Assembly (NCBI GenBank): GCA_964547995.1
Contig: CAZJRB010000085.1
Location: forward strand, 1 to 34,180
Length of the DNA: 34,180 bases
Reading direction: 5' to 3'
DNA from: CAZJRB01 sp964547995
GTDB lineage: Bacteria > Planctomycetota > Planctomycetia > Pirellulales > Thermoguttaceae
This document shows positions 16,463 to 24,993 of this stretch, piece by piece. Numbering within the stretch: position 1 is the first letter of the stretch; every line of letters starts with the position of its first letter. The notes under the pieces are model-generated. The model was not told the origin of the DNA. It made no database searches and saw only the letters and a list, made by a program, of their open reading frames with translations. The position numbers were made by a program, and so were the translations under genes.

Positions 16463-17392
16463 CTACCGTTCGAGATGGAGCGTCACCAGCGGTTTGAACG
16501 GATCGAAAGATTCGTTCATGGTCCAAGCCATTGCCCGCAGCAGAATGATCCGGAAGTAGGGATCGTTGAACGTGAAATAGTTGTGTCCGGCGCCCGAGAC
16601 GAAAACTCTGCCCCGGCCCACCTCCTTGGTCCACATGACCGGCCACTTTTTGCCGTCGAGATCTTCGATCTTGGGAGGGCCCGGCAGTGATTTGTTGGCA
16701 ATTGCCGGGCCGGCGGGCGAGGTTACCAGCGGGGTGATGCCTGCCGGATCGCCCCGCAAACCCCAATAGAACTCCTCGGCCAGATCGAACTTTTCCGGAA
16801 ACCGCTCGAAGATGGGGGACTTCTTCGCCGCGTCGGTCAGGGTCACCGGCGTGGGCAAGATGCCCCACTTGGTCGCGCCCCTTCTGTGGTCCCATGCCAG
16901 GCCGATCCGCTTCGACAACTCTTCGCCCGAACCTTCCATCAAGGCCATGTGAATAAATATCAATCCGCCGCCGCGTTTCTGATAGGCGTCGATGAGATCG
17001 TAATCCCACAAGTCGTGCTGCCGCTTCTCAATGGTCCACATGTAGAACACGACCAAGTCGGCCTTTTCCCATTGCTCCTTCGTGGGGAAATTCATGGCGC
17101 GGGTGACCGTGACGCGGGGGACCTGAGGCAGAAGCACGTTCGCGTAGCGGTCCATGACCCAGGCGTATTCGTGGGTGCCCTTCTGGTGGAGCTTGTCAAT
17201 CCCCCAGACCCAGACGATGTTCAGGTCTCGGGAGGGCTCTCGCTTCTCGATCGGTCCTACGATGCGCTTGATTTCCGCCGGATCGCGTTTCACCGGTTTC
17301 TGCCACGAGAATTGGCTGCGGGCCTGGCTGGTTGCGAAAAGGATCAGCAGCACGATCAGATAGGTTTGCCTCATTGTACGAAAAGTAAACAT
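16463..17392 (-). CDS. secreted ThuA-like protein
   Basis: The product from ATG 17392 has 309 residues: a signal peptide (about 1-27, MRQTYLIVLLILFATSQARS) and a domain of the ThuA type, a class I glutamine-amidotransferase-like fold often fused to carbohydrate-active modules in planctomycetes. Supporting motifs: NIVWVWGIDKLHQKGTHEY, the strand-turn KADLVVFYMWTIEK, GGGLIFIHMALMEG at the nucleophile-elbow region (no cysteine), EEFYWGLRGDP, and WTKEVGRGRVFVSGAGHNYFTF near the C-terminus, all typical ThuA positions. Catalysis has not been shown for this fold; a sugar-related role is inferred. A longer frame up to 17545 is rejected because AAAGGACGGGAG precedes ATG 17392 directly. Divergent from the LamG gene. 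Confidence 0.82.
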   Translation of the reverse strand: MFTFRTMRQTYLIVLLILFATSQARSQFSWQKPVKRDPAEIKRIVGPIEKREPSRDLNIVWVWGIDKLHQKGTHEYAWVMDRYANVLLPQVPRVTVTRAMNFPTKEQWEKADLVVFYMWTIEKRQHDLWDYDLIDAYQKRGGGLIFIHMALMEGSGEELSKRIGLAWDHRRGATKWGILPTPVTLTDAAKKSPIFERFPEKFDLAEEFYWGLRGDPAGITPLVTSPAGPAIANKSLPGPPKIEDLDGKKWPVMWTKEVGRGRVFVSGAGHNYFTFNDPYFRIILLRAMAWTMNESFDPFKPLVTLHLER

Positions 17393-17570
17393 CTCCCGTC
17401 CTTTCGATCTGTCGGATAGCGTGGATGCGATTCCGCTCATCGTAGGCGCACCGGCAGGCGCTGTCAACACAACGAAACCTCGCCGTGTCCAGGTTGTCGA
17501 GTTCTCATACATACCTGACAACGGGTCGAGGGTTTTGCTTGCCAATACCCCAAAGGTGCTGCGGGGGTGA

Positions 17571-17598
17571 TTGCATCGTCGTGGGGTTGTGGTATACT
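17571..17598 (+). promoter_or_regulatory. candidate promoter of the LamG gene
   Basis: TTGCAT (17571-17576) and TATACT (17593-17598) are spaced by 16 bp, about 240 bp upstream of the start at 17836. The transcript would carry the inverted-repeat element at 17615-17737 in its leader. Confidence 0.45.
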
Positions 17599-17614
17599 TC
17601 GGGATTAGATTTAC

Positions 17615-17737
17615 TGTAACACTTCAGCCGAATGGCGAAACACTTTGTACGATGGTCTTCCAAGGTCGTCGAGGACTTGCAGTGTCACAGCAACGGCCTT
17701 GGAAGACCATCGTACTGCAGACGGCTGAAGCATTACG
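17615..17737. repeat. MITE-like element with nested palindrome (family E, copy 1)
   Basis: The outer arms are TGTAACACTTCAGCCG (17615) and CGGCTGAAGCATTACG (ending 17737). The inner arms are GTACGATGGTCTTCCAAGG (17647) and CCTTGGAAGACCATCGTAC (ending 17715). It is about 123 bp with no coding capacity. The inner palindrome recurs at 25771-25798 and 27285-27349. Confidence 0.75.
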
Positions 17738-17835
17738 ATTTACTCACATTTGGGGAATGCCGAATTTCTGCCGTATTTCTCAACTGCTGATTCCCTTGGG
17801 TCGTCACCGTCGTTCCGCAAATCTCGGAGAAGGTC

Positions 17836-20800
17836 ATGGCCGAGCGATTCGATCCGTACCATCGCTGGCTGGGCATTCCGCCGGCGGAACAGCCGCCGAA
17901 CCACTACCGGTTGCTGGCGGTAAATCCCTTCGAGGACAATCTCGATGTGATCGAGAGCGCGGCCGATCAACGGATGGCCCATCTCCGCACGTTCCAGTCG
18001 GGCAGGCACGGCAAGCTGTCTCAGAAGCTGTTGAACGAAGTGGCCGCCGCGAGGATTTGTCTGCTTGACCCGGGGAAACGGGCCTTGTACGACAAACAAC
18101 TCCGGGTTTCGCTCGAGGCCAAACCCGTACCCAAGGCGGTGCCCAAGAAGAAAAGAGCCGGTCCCCGGCCCGGTCGCAGAGAGAAAAAGGGCGATCCGCA
18201 GGTGGGTAGTCTGTTTGTGGGTGAACAACCGACGCGGACTTCCGCCGCCGGGCGACGCCGCAGCAAGAACCAGACTCCGCTGATTATCGGCGGCGCCGCG
18301 GCCGCGCTCCTTTTGATCGTTGTCGTGCTGGCCGCGATTATCTCCTCGGGACCTGACGAACCCGTTTCCCAAGGCCCCCAGCCCCCCGGCGAGACGGCGG
18401 ATGTTTCGCCCGGCGGGGAGAAGCCGGACGAACCGGGCCGGTACAAGATCGTAACGGACGATGAACACAAGACTCTTGCGGGATTGATGCACGAAGCAGA
18501 CGATGCCGCTGCGGACGACCTCGCATCCAAGGGCCCATCCGAGGGCCCGGTGGCCTGCTACGATTTCTCATCCGGCGCCCGGGACAAGCTGGGCAATTAT
18601 GACGGTGAGTTCGTCGGCGATGCGAAAGTCGTCGTCGACGCCGACCGCGGCAACGTTCTCAGCCTCGACGGCAAAGGCGACTACGTCCAAATCCCCTCGG
18701 TGTTCGGCGCCCCCGGCAGCGCAACGCTGACCGCGTGGGTCAATGCGGACGGAGACGGAGGAGGGGTCGTCTCGTTGGCCGATTCGCTTGCCCTGCGCGT
18801 TGGCACCAAAGATATTCGAGGTTTCTTCCATCACGGCCGGGGGATGAGCAAGTGGCAACAATTTGATAACCGGCGGAACATCGTCGGAACGGGGTGGCGG
18901 CACATCGCACTGACATTCGACGACGACGGAAACTCGCAGAAGCTCTATCTCGACGGTTTGCCGGCGGCGTCGGGTTCCAATGGCCACCCGATCCAATACT
19001 TGGGGGCGACAACCGTCATCGGCCGGCACGCCATCCGCAACGAGTCGGCGTTTCAGGGAAAGATCGACGACGTGCGAATCTACAACCGCCCGCTTGCGCC
19101 GCACGAAATCGCGGCGCTGGCGGGACTTTCGGATGCAACGATCGCCGCAAAACCGCCTGCCGCTCCGGGCCTGGTCTTCCACCTTCCGTTCGATTCCGAT
19201 CCCGACAGTTCCGTGGGCAGGTTTCTGGGGTCGCTCCGCGGCGATGCCTCGATCGTGACCGATCCGATCCGCGGCAACGTGCTCAGCCTCGACGGGCGGG
19301 GCGACTGGGTCCTGCTGCCCAATTTCCCCAAACCGAAAAACGCCGTCACCGGCGCCGCCTGGGTCTACCTCAACCGCCCGACGGAATGGGCCTCGATCAT
19401 GAAGAACTGGGGCGAGAGGCCAATCGGACTGTTTCATTTCGGATTGACGGGAATGGGAGGGTGCCTACACGTTAAGCTCGGCACCGCTGCCGGGGCCGTG
19501 GATGCCCGCAGCCGGACGCCGCTGAGCACCGGCCGTTGGCACCATGTGGCGTTCACGGCCGACGGCTCGGTGCTGCGACTCTACGAAGACGGCCGCCAAG
19601 TGGCCGGCACACCTGCTCCGGGCGCGTTGGCGACCCCGCTGGTGCAATCGGTTGCCATCGGAGCCAAGACGAACGACGCCGGGACGGGCCTCCCCCGCAT
19701 GAGAAAAGGGTTCTTCAACGGCAGGATCGACGACGTGCGACTCTACGATCGGGCGCTGAGTGCGTCGGAAATCGCCGCGCTGGCCGTCGTCGAAGAGCCG
19801 CCGGCGGACATCGCCGCCACGACGGACCCCGTCGGCGTCCCCGTTAATCCGCCCCCGTCGCCGCGGCCGAAGCCGAAACCCGCCGGTTCCGACAAGCGGC
19901 TTCCCGTTCCTTCGGCCGCCGAGCAGGCCAAGATCCTCCCGCTGGTGATCGAGGCCTTTGAACTGGAGCCGAGGAAGCTGGCCGCCGCCGAGCCGAAAGC
20001 GCTCAGCGAGCTGGCCCGATCCGTGCTCACGGAAGCCGTCAACACCAAGGACGAGCCCAACACGCAATACGTCATGCTCCGCAAGGCGTGCGAGCTGGCC
20101 TCGGATGTGGGCGATCTGCCCGCGGCCCTGGAGGCCGTCGACGAACTCGGGAAGCGTTTCCGCGCAGACCCGACCGCCATGCGAATCCACGTGACGCGGA
20201 CCGCCCTGAAGGCGAATATCCCGCCCGATGTCAGGGAGAAAATGGTCGAATTGGCCCTGCCGGTCGTCGACGAGGCGATCGCCGCCGACAAGTACGACGA
20301 TGCCGAAAAGATGACCTCGTCGCTGTTGAAACTCGCGGGCCGCATCTCCGACCGGAGCTACACCCAACAGGTCGCCCAGCGGCGAAAGCTCATCGCGTCG
20401 AAACGGAAGTCGTACGCCAAAGTCGCCGCGGCACTGAAGGCATTGAAGGTCGACGCCGATGATCCGGAGGCCAACGCCACTGTCGGAATTCACCTCTGCA
20501 TGAGGAAGAATCGGTGGGACGAGGGGCTTGCGATGCTCGTCAAGGGAAACAACCCGAAACTGAAGCAAGCCGCCGTGCAGGAGCAGGGCAACCCCTCCGA
20601 TCCCCTGAAACAACTGGAAGTGGGCGAAGGTTGGCACGACGCGGCCGAGGATCTGCCCGACGACGTGAAGATGGCCTGCCTCGACCGGGCCAAAAGCTGG
20701 TACGAACGTTGTCTGCCGAAACTGCCCGGACTCCACAAGGTGAAGGCCCAGAAACGGCTCGACAAGATTGCCGAAGCGGCCAAAGACCTTCCGCAAGCCA

Positions 20801-22032
20801 AGGCGGCCGGGCCGAAATTCCCCTGCAACGGCCTGCTCGCGGCGGCTTGCGACTATCGATGCGACATCGCGATCAACGGGTCGATTGCCGGCTACGCCAG
20901 TTCCTCGACACCCGCCAAACTGGCCCGGGTCTTCAACGCCGGCGATACGATCATCGTGCGAGTGAGGCGTTCGACGGGCAGGCGCGCCTTTGCCTGCGCG
21001 ATCAAGCTGGAAGGATACCCTCGCATGATCGTCACCGGGGCGCGCGGCAGCGGCTGGATGAGCTACCGGCCTACGACGACGTACCAGTGGTATGCGCCCG
21101 GCGGCACGGTTGCCGGCCCGGCCGTTGCGGCCATGGGCGCCTCGTCGCAAGTGGTGTCCACCCTTGCCGGCGTCCCGTGCGGGGCCATCTGGAGCAGCCA
21201 GGAGGATTCGCCCACCAGCAGTTATTCGTATGCCTATCTGATATTGCAGTTTCCGGGAACCCCGCCGGCCGGCAAAGCCGCACCCGGCGCGGCGCCTGCT
21301 GCGGTGGGAACGTCTGGTCGCCCCGTTCCTCAAACACCGAAGGAGGTCCCTCAACCTCCCAAACCGGCCCCGACAACGAAAGGGCTTGTTGCTCACTGGA
21401 AACTGGACGAAGGAAGCGGGACGCGGGCGCTGGACGCCTCGGGGAACGGACACCACGGGACATTGGTCGGCGGCGCACGATGGAGCGACGGCCGGATCGG
21501 CAAAGCACTGACGTTCGACGGCAAGGACGACTACGTCCGGCTCGGCAATCCGCGCCAATTGAATTTCCGGGGGCCGATTACGATGGCCGCCTGGGTTCTG
21601 CTTCCACGATCCCCAACCTCGCAACACTCAAATATCCTCGCGCACGGCTTCATTAGGGAGCCCAAGGGTAATGTTTACCTGCGAGTGACAAAAGGATCCT
21701 TGGGCCGTCGATCTTACGAGACCGGCGCATGGGATGGAACCGATCATCGTGCATTTGCAACCATGTCGTCCGACAACAGTGACGGTGGAACGTGGACGCA
21801 TCTGGCCGGTGTCTCTGACGGTACGCGTTGGTTCTTGTACCGCAATGGCGCCCATCTCGTGACCCAGGAAAGCCGCGTCGGCGCAATTCCCGTCAATGGT
21901 GATTGGGCCATCGGCGCCCGCGGCGATGGCAGCGAGCGATTCTTCCGGGGTTCGATCGACGACGTGCGAATCTACAACCGCGCCCTGTCGGCCGAGGAGA
22001 TCAAGGTCTTGGGGGCCAGTGCGACGCAGTAG
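17836..22032 (+). CDS. large membrane-anchored protein with J-like N-terminus and three LamG domains
   Basis: The 1398-residue product starts with the same planctomycete module as the kinase-fold protein (FDPYHRWLGIP-EQPPNHYRLLAV, residues 5-90). A basic linker and one membrane segment follow (about 149-171). Then come LamG/concanavalin-A-like domains at about 237-431 and 445-652, a helical region (about 690-990), a Cys-containing beta segment (about 995-1110) and a third LamG at 1184-1398. Each LamG ends in a near-identical motif: GKIDDVRIYNRPLAPHEIAAL, GRIDDVRLYDRALSASEIAAL, GSIDDVRIYNRALSAEEIKVL. LamG domains usually bind glycans or proteins, so the C-terminal bulk is probably outside the cytoplasm with the J-like module inside. 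GGAGAAGG at 17826-17833 fixes the start. Precise ligand unknown. Confidence 0.9.
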   Translation: MAERFDPYHRWLGIPPAEQPPNHYRLLAVNPFEDNLDVIESAADQRMAHLRTFQSGRHGKLSQKLLNEVAAARICLLDPGKRALYDKQLRVSLEAKPVPKAVPKKKRAGPRPGRREKKGDPQVGSLFVGEQPTRTSAAGRRRSKNQTPLIIGGAAAALLLIVVVLAAIISSGPDEPVSQGPQPPGETADVSPGGEKPDEPGRYKIVTDDEHKTLAGLMHEADDAAADDLASKGPSEGPVACYDFSSGARDKLGNYDGEFVGDAKVVVDADRGNVLSLDGKGDYVQIPSVFGAPGSATLTAWVNADGDGGGVVSLADSLALRVGTKDIRGFFHHGRGMSKWQQFDNRRNIVGTGWRHIALTFDDDGNSQKLYLDGLPAASGSNGHPIQYLGATTVIGRHAIRNESAFQGKIDDVRIYNRPLAPHEIAALAGLSDATIAAKPPAAPGLVFHLPFDSDPDSSVGRFLGSLRGDASIVTDPIRGNVLSLDGRGDWVLLPNFPKPKNAVTGAAWVYLNRPTEWASIMKNWGERPIGLFHFGLTGMGGCLHVKLGTAAGAVDARSRTPLSTGRWHHVAFTADGSVLRLYEDGRQVAGTPAPGALATPLVQSVAIGAKTNDAGTGLPRMRKGFFNGRIDDVRLYDRALSASEIAALAVVEEPPADIAATTDPVGVPVNPPPSPRPKPKPAGSDKRLPVPSAAEQAKILPLVIEAFELEPRKLAAAEPKALSELARSVLTEAVNTKDEPNTQYVMLRKACELASDVGDLPAALEAVDELGKRFRADPTAMRIHVTRTALKANIPPDVREKMVELALPVVDEAIAADKYDDAEKMTSSLLKLAGRISDRSYTQQVAQRRKLIASKRKSYAKVAAALKALKVDADDPEANATVGIHLCMRKNRWDEGLAMLVKGNNPKLKQAAVQEQGNPSDPLKQLEVGEGWHDAAEDLPDDVKMACLDRAKSWYERCLPKLPGLHKVKAQKRLDKIAEAAKDLPQAKAAGPKFPCNGLLAAACDYRCDIAINGSIAGYASSSTPAKLARVFNAGDTIIVRVRRSTGRRAFACAIKLEGYPRMIVTGARGSGWMSYRPTTTYQWYAPGGTVAGPAVAAMGASSQVVSTLAGVPCGAIWSSQEDSPTSSYSYAYLILQFPGTPPAGKAAPGAAPAAVGTSGRPVPQTPKEVPQPPKPAPTTKGLVAHWKLDEGSGTRALDASGNGHHGTLVGGARWSDGRIGKALTFDGKDDYVRLGNPRQLNFRGPITMAAWVLLPRSPTSQHSNILAHGFIREPKGNVYLRVTKGSLGRRSYETGAWDGTDHRAFATMSSDNSDGGTWTHLAGVSDGTRWFLYRNGAHLVTQESRVGAIPVNGDWAIGARGDGSERFFRGSIDDVRIYNRALSAEEIKVLGASATQ

Positions 22033-22033
22033 G

Positions 22034-22054
22034 CCGTCGAGGCGCCTTCGACGG
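22034..22054 (+). terminator. hairpin after the LamG gene
   Basis: CCGTCGA and TCGACGG form a perfect 7-bp stem around GGCGCCT, directly after the stop codon. There is no U-tract, so intrinsic termination is uncertain; it may be an mRNA end-stabilising stem. Confidence 0.4.
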
Positions 22055-22081
22055 AAATACGGCAACTTGACGGCCGGGTGC

Positions 22082-22104
22082 CAGGGGCTGCTTGTCAGCC
22101 CGTG
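22082..22104. repeat. REP-like palindrome (family F, copy 1)
   Basis: GGGCTGCTTGTCAGCCCGTG with a degenerate left flank; the same palindrome is perfect at 32975-32997. It lies between the LamG gene and the group II intron remnant, followed by hairpins TTTGCCGTTGCGGCAAA and CTGGCGGGCAAGCCGCCAG. Confidence 0.6.
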
Positions 22105-22153
22105 CTTGTTTGCCGTTGCGGCAAACGCTGGCGGGCAAGCCGCCAGTGGCACC

Positions 22154-22547
22154 GTGCGCCTGCGAGCGTGTTTGGTCGGAGGGGTGAGAGTCCCCTTCAG
22201 GCATGCACACTCCGGCCTGTAACTGAAAGTAACTGCATCCTTGTGAAAGGAGGTGGAGAGCAACTGGAAGTGAATGAGCAGTCCGTAGGATGACGAACCT
22301 GTTTCGGCCGTTGCGCCTGGCGAGCCTGTGGTGGATTGGCGAAGCCTGGACCGGAAACGGGAACCTACCACGCTGGACGATTGCCTACTTTGACGAGCAA
22401 GGGTTGTTCAACCTGACAACCGCCCTGGCTCGAAAGCGTCAATCCTCAACAAGGTGAATCACCAACCGGAGAGCCGGATGCGGGAGATCCGCACGTCCGG
22501 TTCGGAGGGAGGGGAGGCCGGAACCAACCGGCTTTCCCTACCCCTAT
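22154..22547 (+). ncRNA. group II intron derivative lacking the reverse transcriptase ORF
   Basis: Domain V is at 22471-22503: a 33-nt hairpin with the lower stem GAGCCGGAT / GTCCGGTTC, including the AGC catalytic triad, and the upper stem TGCGG / CCGCA. Domain VI follows at about 22505-22547, with GGAGGGAGGGGAGGCCGG pairing with CCGGCTTTCCCTACCCCT. The likely branch adenosine is 22540, eight nt from a 3' end in AT. The 5' end is placed at GTGCGCC (22154), matching the GUGYG consensus; GGGGTGAGAGTCCCC and AACTGAAAGTAACTGC follow, as in domain I of bacterial introns. Total is about 394 nt with no maturase frame, so domains I-IV are much reduced. DV/DVI are secure; the 5' boundary is less so. 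Confidence 0.72.
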
Positions 22548-22614
22548 CGGCCTATTCCCCCTCTATTTCCCCCCGGGCCACCCGGCCCAAAGTTTACCCC
22601 ATGGCACAGATTCT

Positions 22615-24114
22615 TCAAGTCGCCCCTGCGTCTTCGAGGCAGGGCACAACGTAGCAAGTGGTCTTGAACTCGCCGCTGGGCTGGAAGCCTATCAGCGTGG
22701 TCGAAATACTGAGGCCGTACTCGCCTCCGGAATAAACGGCGCTGACGTTTTTTCTGTTCGGATCGTTCGAATCCTTCTGGTCGATGAGAACGAGGCAGGT
22801 CTTGAAATCCACGTCGGGAGCCGGCTTGCCTTGTTGTTTCCAGAGGGCTTCCCATTCGGCTTCGGTCGTTATGGGGCCTCTGGCAAGGGGCTTCTTCGTG
22901 ACTCCGTAGTCGATGGTTTTCAGTATCTTGAGATTATAAGACTTGATCAGCGACCTGACGGGCTGCAACGCGTCGTACAATTCCTTCGTGACATAGCCGC
23001 CTTGCGACGCGTCGAGGCTCAGGCCCTTCAAGCCGCTCAATTCACTGAAGCGTTTGAGGTCGGCCAGGGGCAATTCGGAAACATCCACGGACAGGCGTTG
23101 AATTCCCGGGTCGTGCTTTATCAAAAGCTCCAGTTCCTCGCGGCTGAAGGGAGTTTTCCAGAAGTAGATCGAACCGAGACCTCGAAACCTCATCAGGAAG
23201 TATTCCAGTGCCTCGGGCGAACAGGGCGTTCCGTAGAAGTAGATGGTCCCGACCTTGTAGTATTCCGTGGCGAGCTGCGCGTCTCGCAAGGTAACTTCAT
23301 TCTTGCCGTAAAAATGGAGCTGGTACGGACCGTCGGCTTTGTCGAGCGGTTGATAATACTTCTTTGCCGGTCGGCTCGAGAACAAATCGAGGAAGCCCGG
23401 ACTGCCGACCGGCGGCGTTATCTTGTCGGCCAGTTCCTTCTTGCCCTCGCTGCGCAGGATGTCCATGAGTTGCACGTAGTCCCTGCACTTCATCTTCCGT
23501 GCGGTTTCGATCCCCTTGGCCTGGTCGGCCGGACGGTTGCTTTCGAGCATGTCGAGGCATTTCAGGGCGGCCTCGGACGGTTCCGTTACCTGCAACGTGA
23601 CCGGCGCCGTCTTGTAAACCTTGCCGTTCATGGTGTAGTTGACGGTGAGCGTATACGTTCCCGGCTTCGTCCAGTACCAGTGATCGAGGAACCGGTTGCC
23701 TGTGCGAAGATCCCTGATCCTGATTTCGTAGGGTTTGATTCCGGAATGCGTCAGTTTCACGGGGCTTCCGCTACGATGCTCCTTGGGGGCGGGGCCCGTG
23801 TGCTTGTGGAAAACAGCTCCCGGCCCTTCGAGTTTGAGATCGAGCCAGCAATCGTCCGATCCGACAGAAGGAACTTCGCACGTCTTCTTGCCCGTGTTCT
23901 TTAGAATGAACCTCAGGTCCACTGCCGATGCCGGCGGGGTGCCCTGTTGATCCCCGGCCGGTTTCCTCATCGCGTAGGTGTCCTGAACAACAACCAATTG
24001 CGGCGTCAGGCTGACCTTGCTCCTTCTCGCTGGCGCCTGGCCGGATAGAAGCACGAGAAGTGCACAGGCCGTTGCCGTCCGACCGGTTGAATGGCTCATC
24101 ATGTGTCGCTTCAT
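22615..24114 (-). CDS. secreted protein of unknown function
   Basis: The 499-residue product has an N-terminal signal sequence (hydrophobic ATACALLVLLSG, cleaved near residue 30). A beta-rich part follows (about 35-180) with PGTYTLTVNYTMNGKVYKTAPVTLQV, which looks immunoglobulin-like. The middle (about 255-370) has leucine-rich-like spacing, for example LADLKRFSELSGLKGLSLDAS, and the C-terminal part (about 400-499) reads EAEWEALWKQQGKPAPDVDF...CLVLI...GGEYGLSIS. I do not recognise the whole architecture. The start ATG at 24114 follows GGGAGAGAG. It is preceded 18 bp upstream by another secreted-protein gene on the same strand, so they probably form a two-gene operon (24993 to 22615). Confidence 0.75.
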   Translation of the reverse strand: MKRHMMSHSTGRTATACALLVLLSGQAPARRSKVSLTPQLVVVQDTYAMRKPAGDQQGTPPASAVDLRFILKNTGKKTCEVPSVGSDDCWLDLKLEGPGAVFHKHTGPAPKEHRSGSPVKLTHSGIKPYEIRIRDLRTGNRFLDHWYWTKPGTYTLTVNYTMNGKVYKTAPVTLQVTEPSEAALKCLDMLESNRPADQAKGIETARKMKCRDYVQLMDILRSEGKKELADKITPPVGSPGFLDLFSSRPAKKYYQPLDKADGPYQLHFYGKNEVTLRDAQLATEYYKVGTIYFYGTPCSPEALEYFLMRFRGLGSIYFWKTPFSREELELLIKHDPGIQRLSVDVSELPLADLKRFSELSGLKGLSLDASQGGYVTKELYDALQPVRSLIKSYNLKILKTIDYGVTKKPLARGPITTEAEWEALWKQQGKPAPDVDFKTCLVLIDQKDSNDPNRKNVSAVYSGGEYGLSISTTLIGFQPSGEFKTTCYVVPCLEDAGAT

Positions 24115-24132
24115 GACTCTCTCCCTTTTTCT

Positions 24133-24993
24133 TTACCTGCCCGTGAATTTGTAGGTCTTCTCTTTCGAGTAGAGTTCGAGAAAACCATCCACGACGGCGA
24201 ATTTGGTGATCGACTTGAAATCGACGCTTTTCGCGTAGGTGGTCGGATACCGCTTCTTCGTTTTCTGGTAGCGATTCGTGTTGTCGGACAAGAAGTCCTC
24301 GACGACTTCCTTGGCGTCGAGCTTCTTCTGAGATGCTTCGTCGAGCTTCATGTTCGCGATGTTCGCCCCGTCGACCTCGAGGGTGCCGGTGTACTTCTCG
24401 CGGTCGAGATCGGTGAATGTGAACGTCTTGTCCTCCTGCGCACGGAAATAGAGGTGGCGGTACGCGGTTCGGAATCGGTCCACGACGAATTCGTCCTTCG
24501 TCTTGTTGTCGATGATGGAATAGAGCGACCAGCCGCGGAGACTCATTTTGGAGAACGGGTAGCGTTCCAGCCGGTACGTCTGCTCGGGCGTATGCAAGAG
24601 CAGCGTGTCCCCCTTCATCTCGTATCGAGTGACGTCGGCGTAATGCACGTCTTCGATCACGAGATCCGAGCCTATCATGGTCGAGGCACAACGATTCTTG
24701 TCAATCGTGATCGAATCCTTTTCGATACGGCACGGCCCCCAAATGCTATTCACGCCGTCGTGCCATCGTGCTTGTCCCTTGCTGAACGAGATTCCGCCGT
24801 ACGTCTTGGGGACGAACGACTTGCCCGTCTTCTTGTAGGTGACTTCCTTCAGTTCCCACTTGTCGTACAGCGCCGTCGGAGCCTGCTTGTCCGCGTCGCC
24901 GCCGCGCCGGCGGGCTTGCGCGAACGCCTCCGGTCCGGCGACCCCCAGCAGCAGCACGACAATCGTCGTCCAACGTAGATGAGATTTCATCAT
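24133..24993 (-). CDS. secreted protein, possibly META-like beta domain
   Basis: The 286-residue product has a signal peptide (MMKSHLRWTTIVVLLLGVAG...FAQA, about 1-26). The next part reads WELKEVTYKKTGKSF, ISFSKGQARWHDG and IEKDSITIDKNRCASTMIG, a layout that recalls META/HslJ-type lipocalin-like domains. A second beta-rich half (WSLYSIIDNKTKDEF to the end) may be a divergent repeat with acidic and lysine-rich stretches. No catalytic motif is visible. It is first in a probable operon with the 499-residue secreted protein 18 bp downstream. The META suggestion is weak; unknown secreted protein is the safe call. Confidence 0.72.
   Translation of the reverse strand: MMKSHLRWTTIVVLLLGVAGPEAFAQARRRGGDADKQAPTALYDKWELKEVTYKKTGKSFVPKTYGGISFSKGQARWHDGVNSIWGPCRIEKDSITIDKNRCASTMIGSDLVIEDVHYADVTRYEMKGDTLLLHTPEQTYRLERYPFSKMSLRGWSLYSIIDNKTKDEFVVDRFRTAYRHLYFRAQEDKTFTFTDLDREKYTGTLEVDGANIANMKLDEASQKKLDAKEVVEDFLSDNTNRYQKTKKRYPTTYAKSVDFKSITKFAVVDGFLELYSKEKTYKFTGR

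Noticed and set aside
17393..17545. Upstream extension of the ThuA-like protein by 51 residues
   Set aside because: It would precede a clear signal peptide, and AAAGGACGGGAG lies directly before the ATG at 17392.
19465..21627. 720-codon minus-strand frame opposite the LamG gene
   Set aside because: Antisense of a well supported protein with three LamG domains; composition is that of a shadow frame.
22154..22547. Class C (IIC) group II intron placed after a terminator hairpin
   Set aside because: The hairpin is suggestive, but domain V carries the AGC triad rather than the CGC usual for IIC, so the class is left open.
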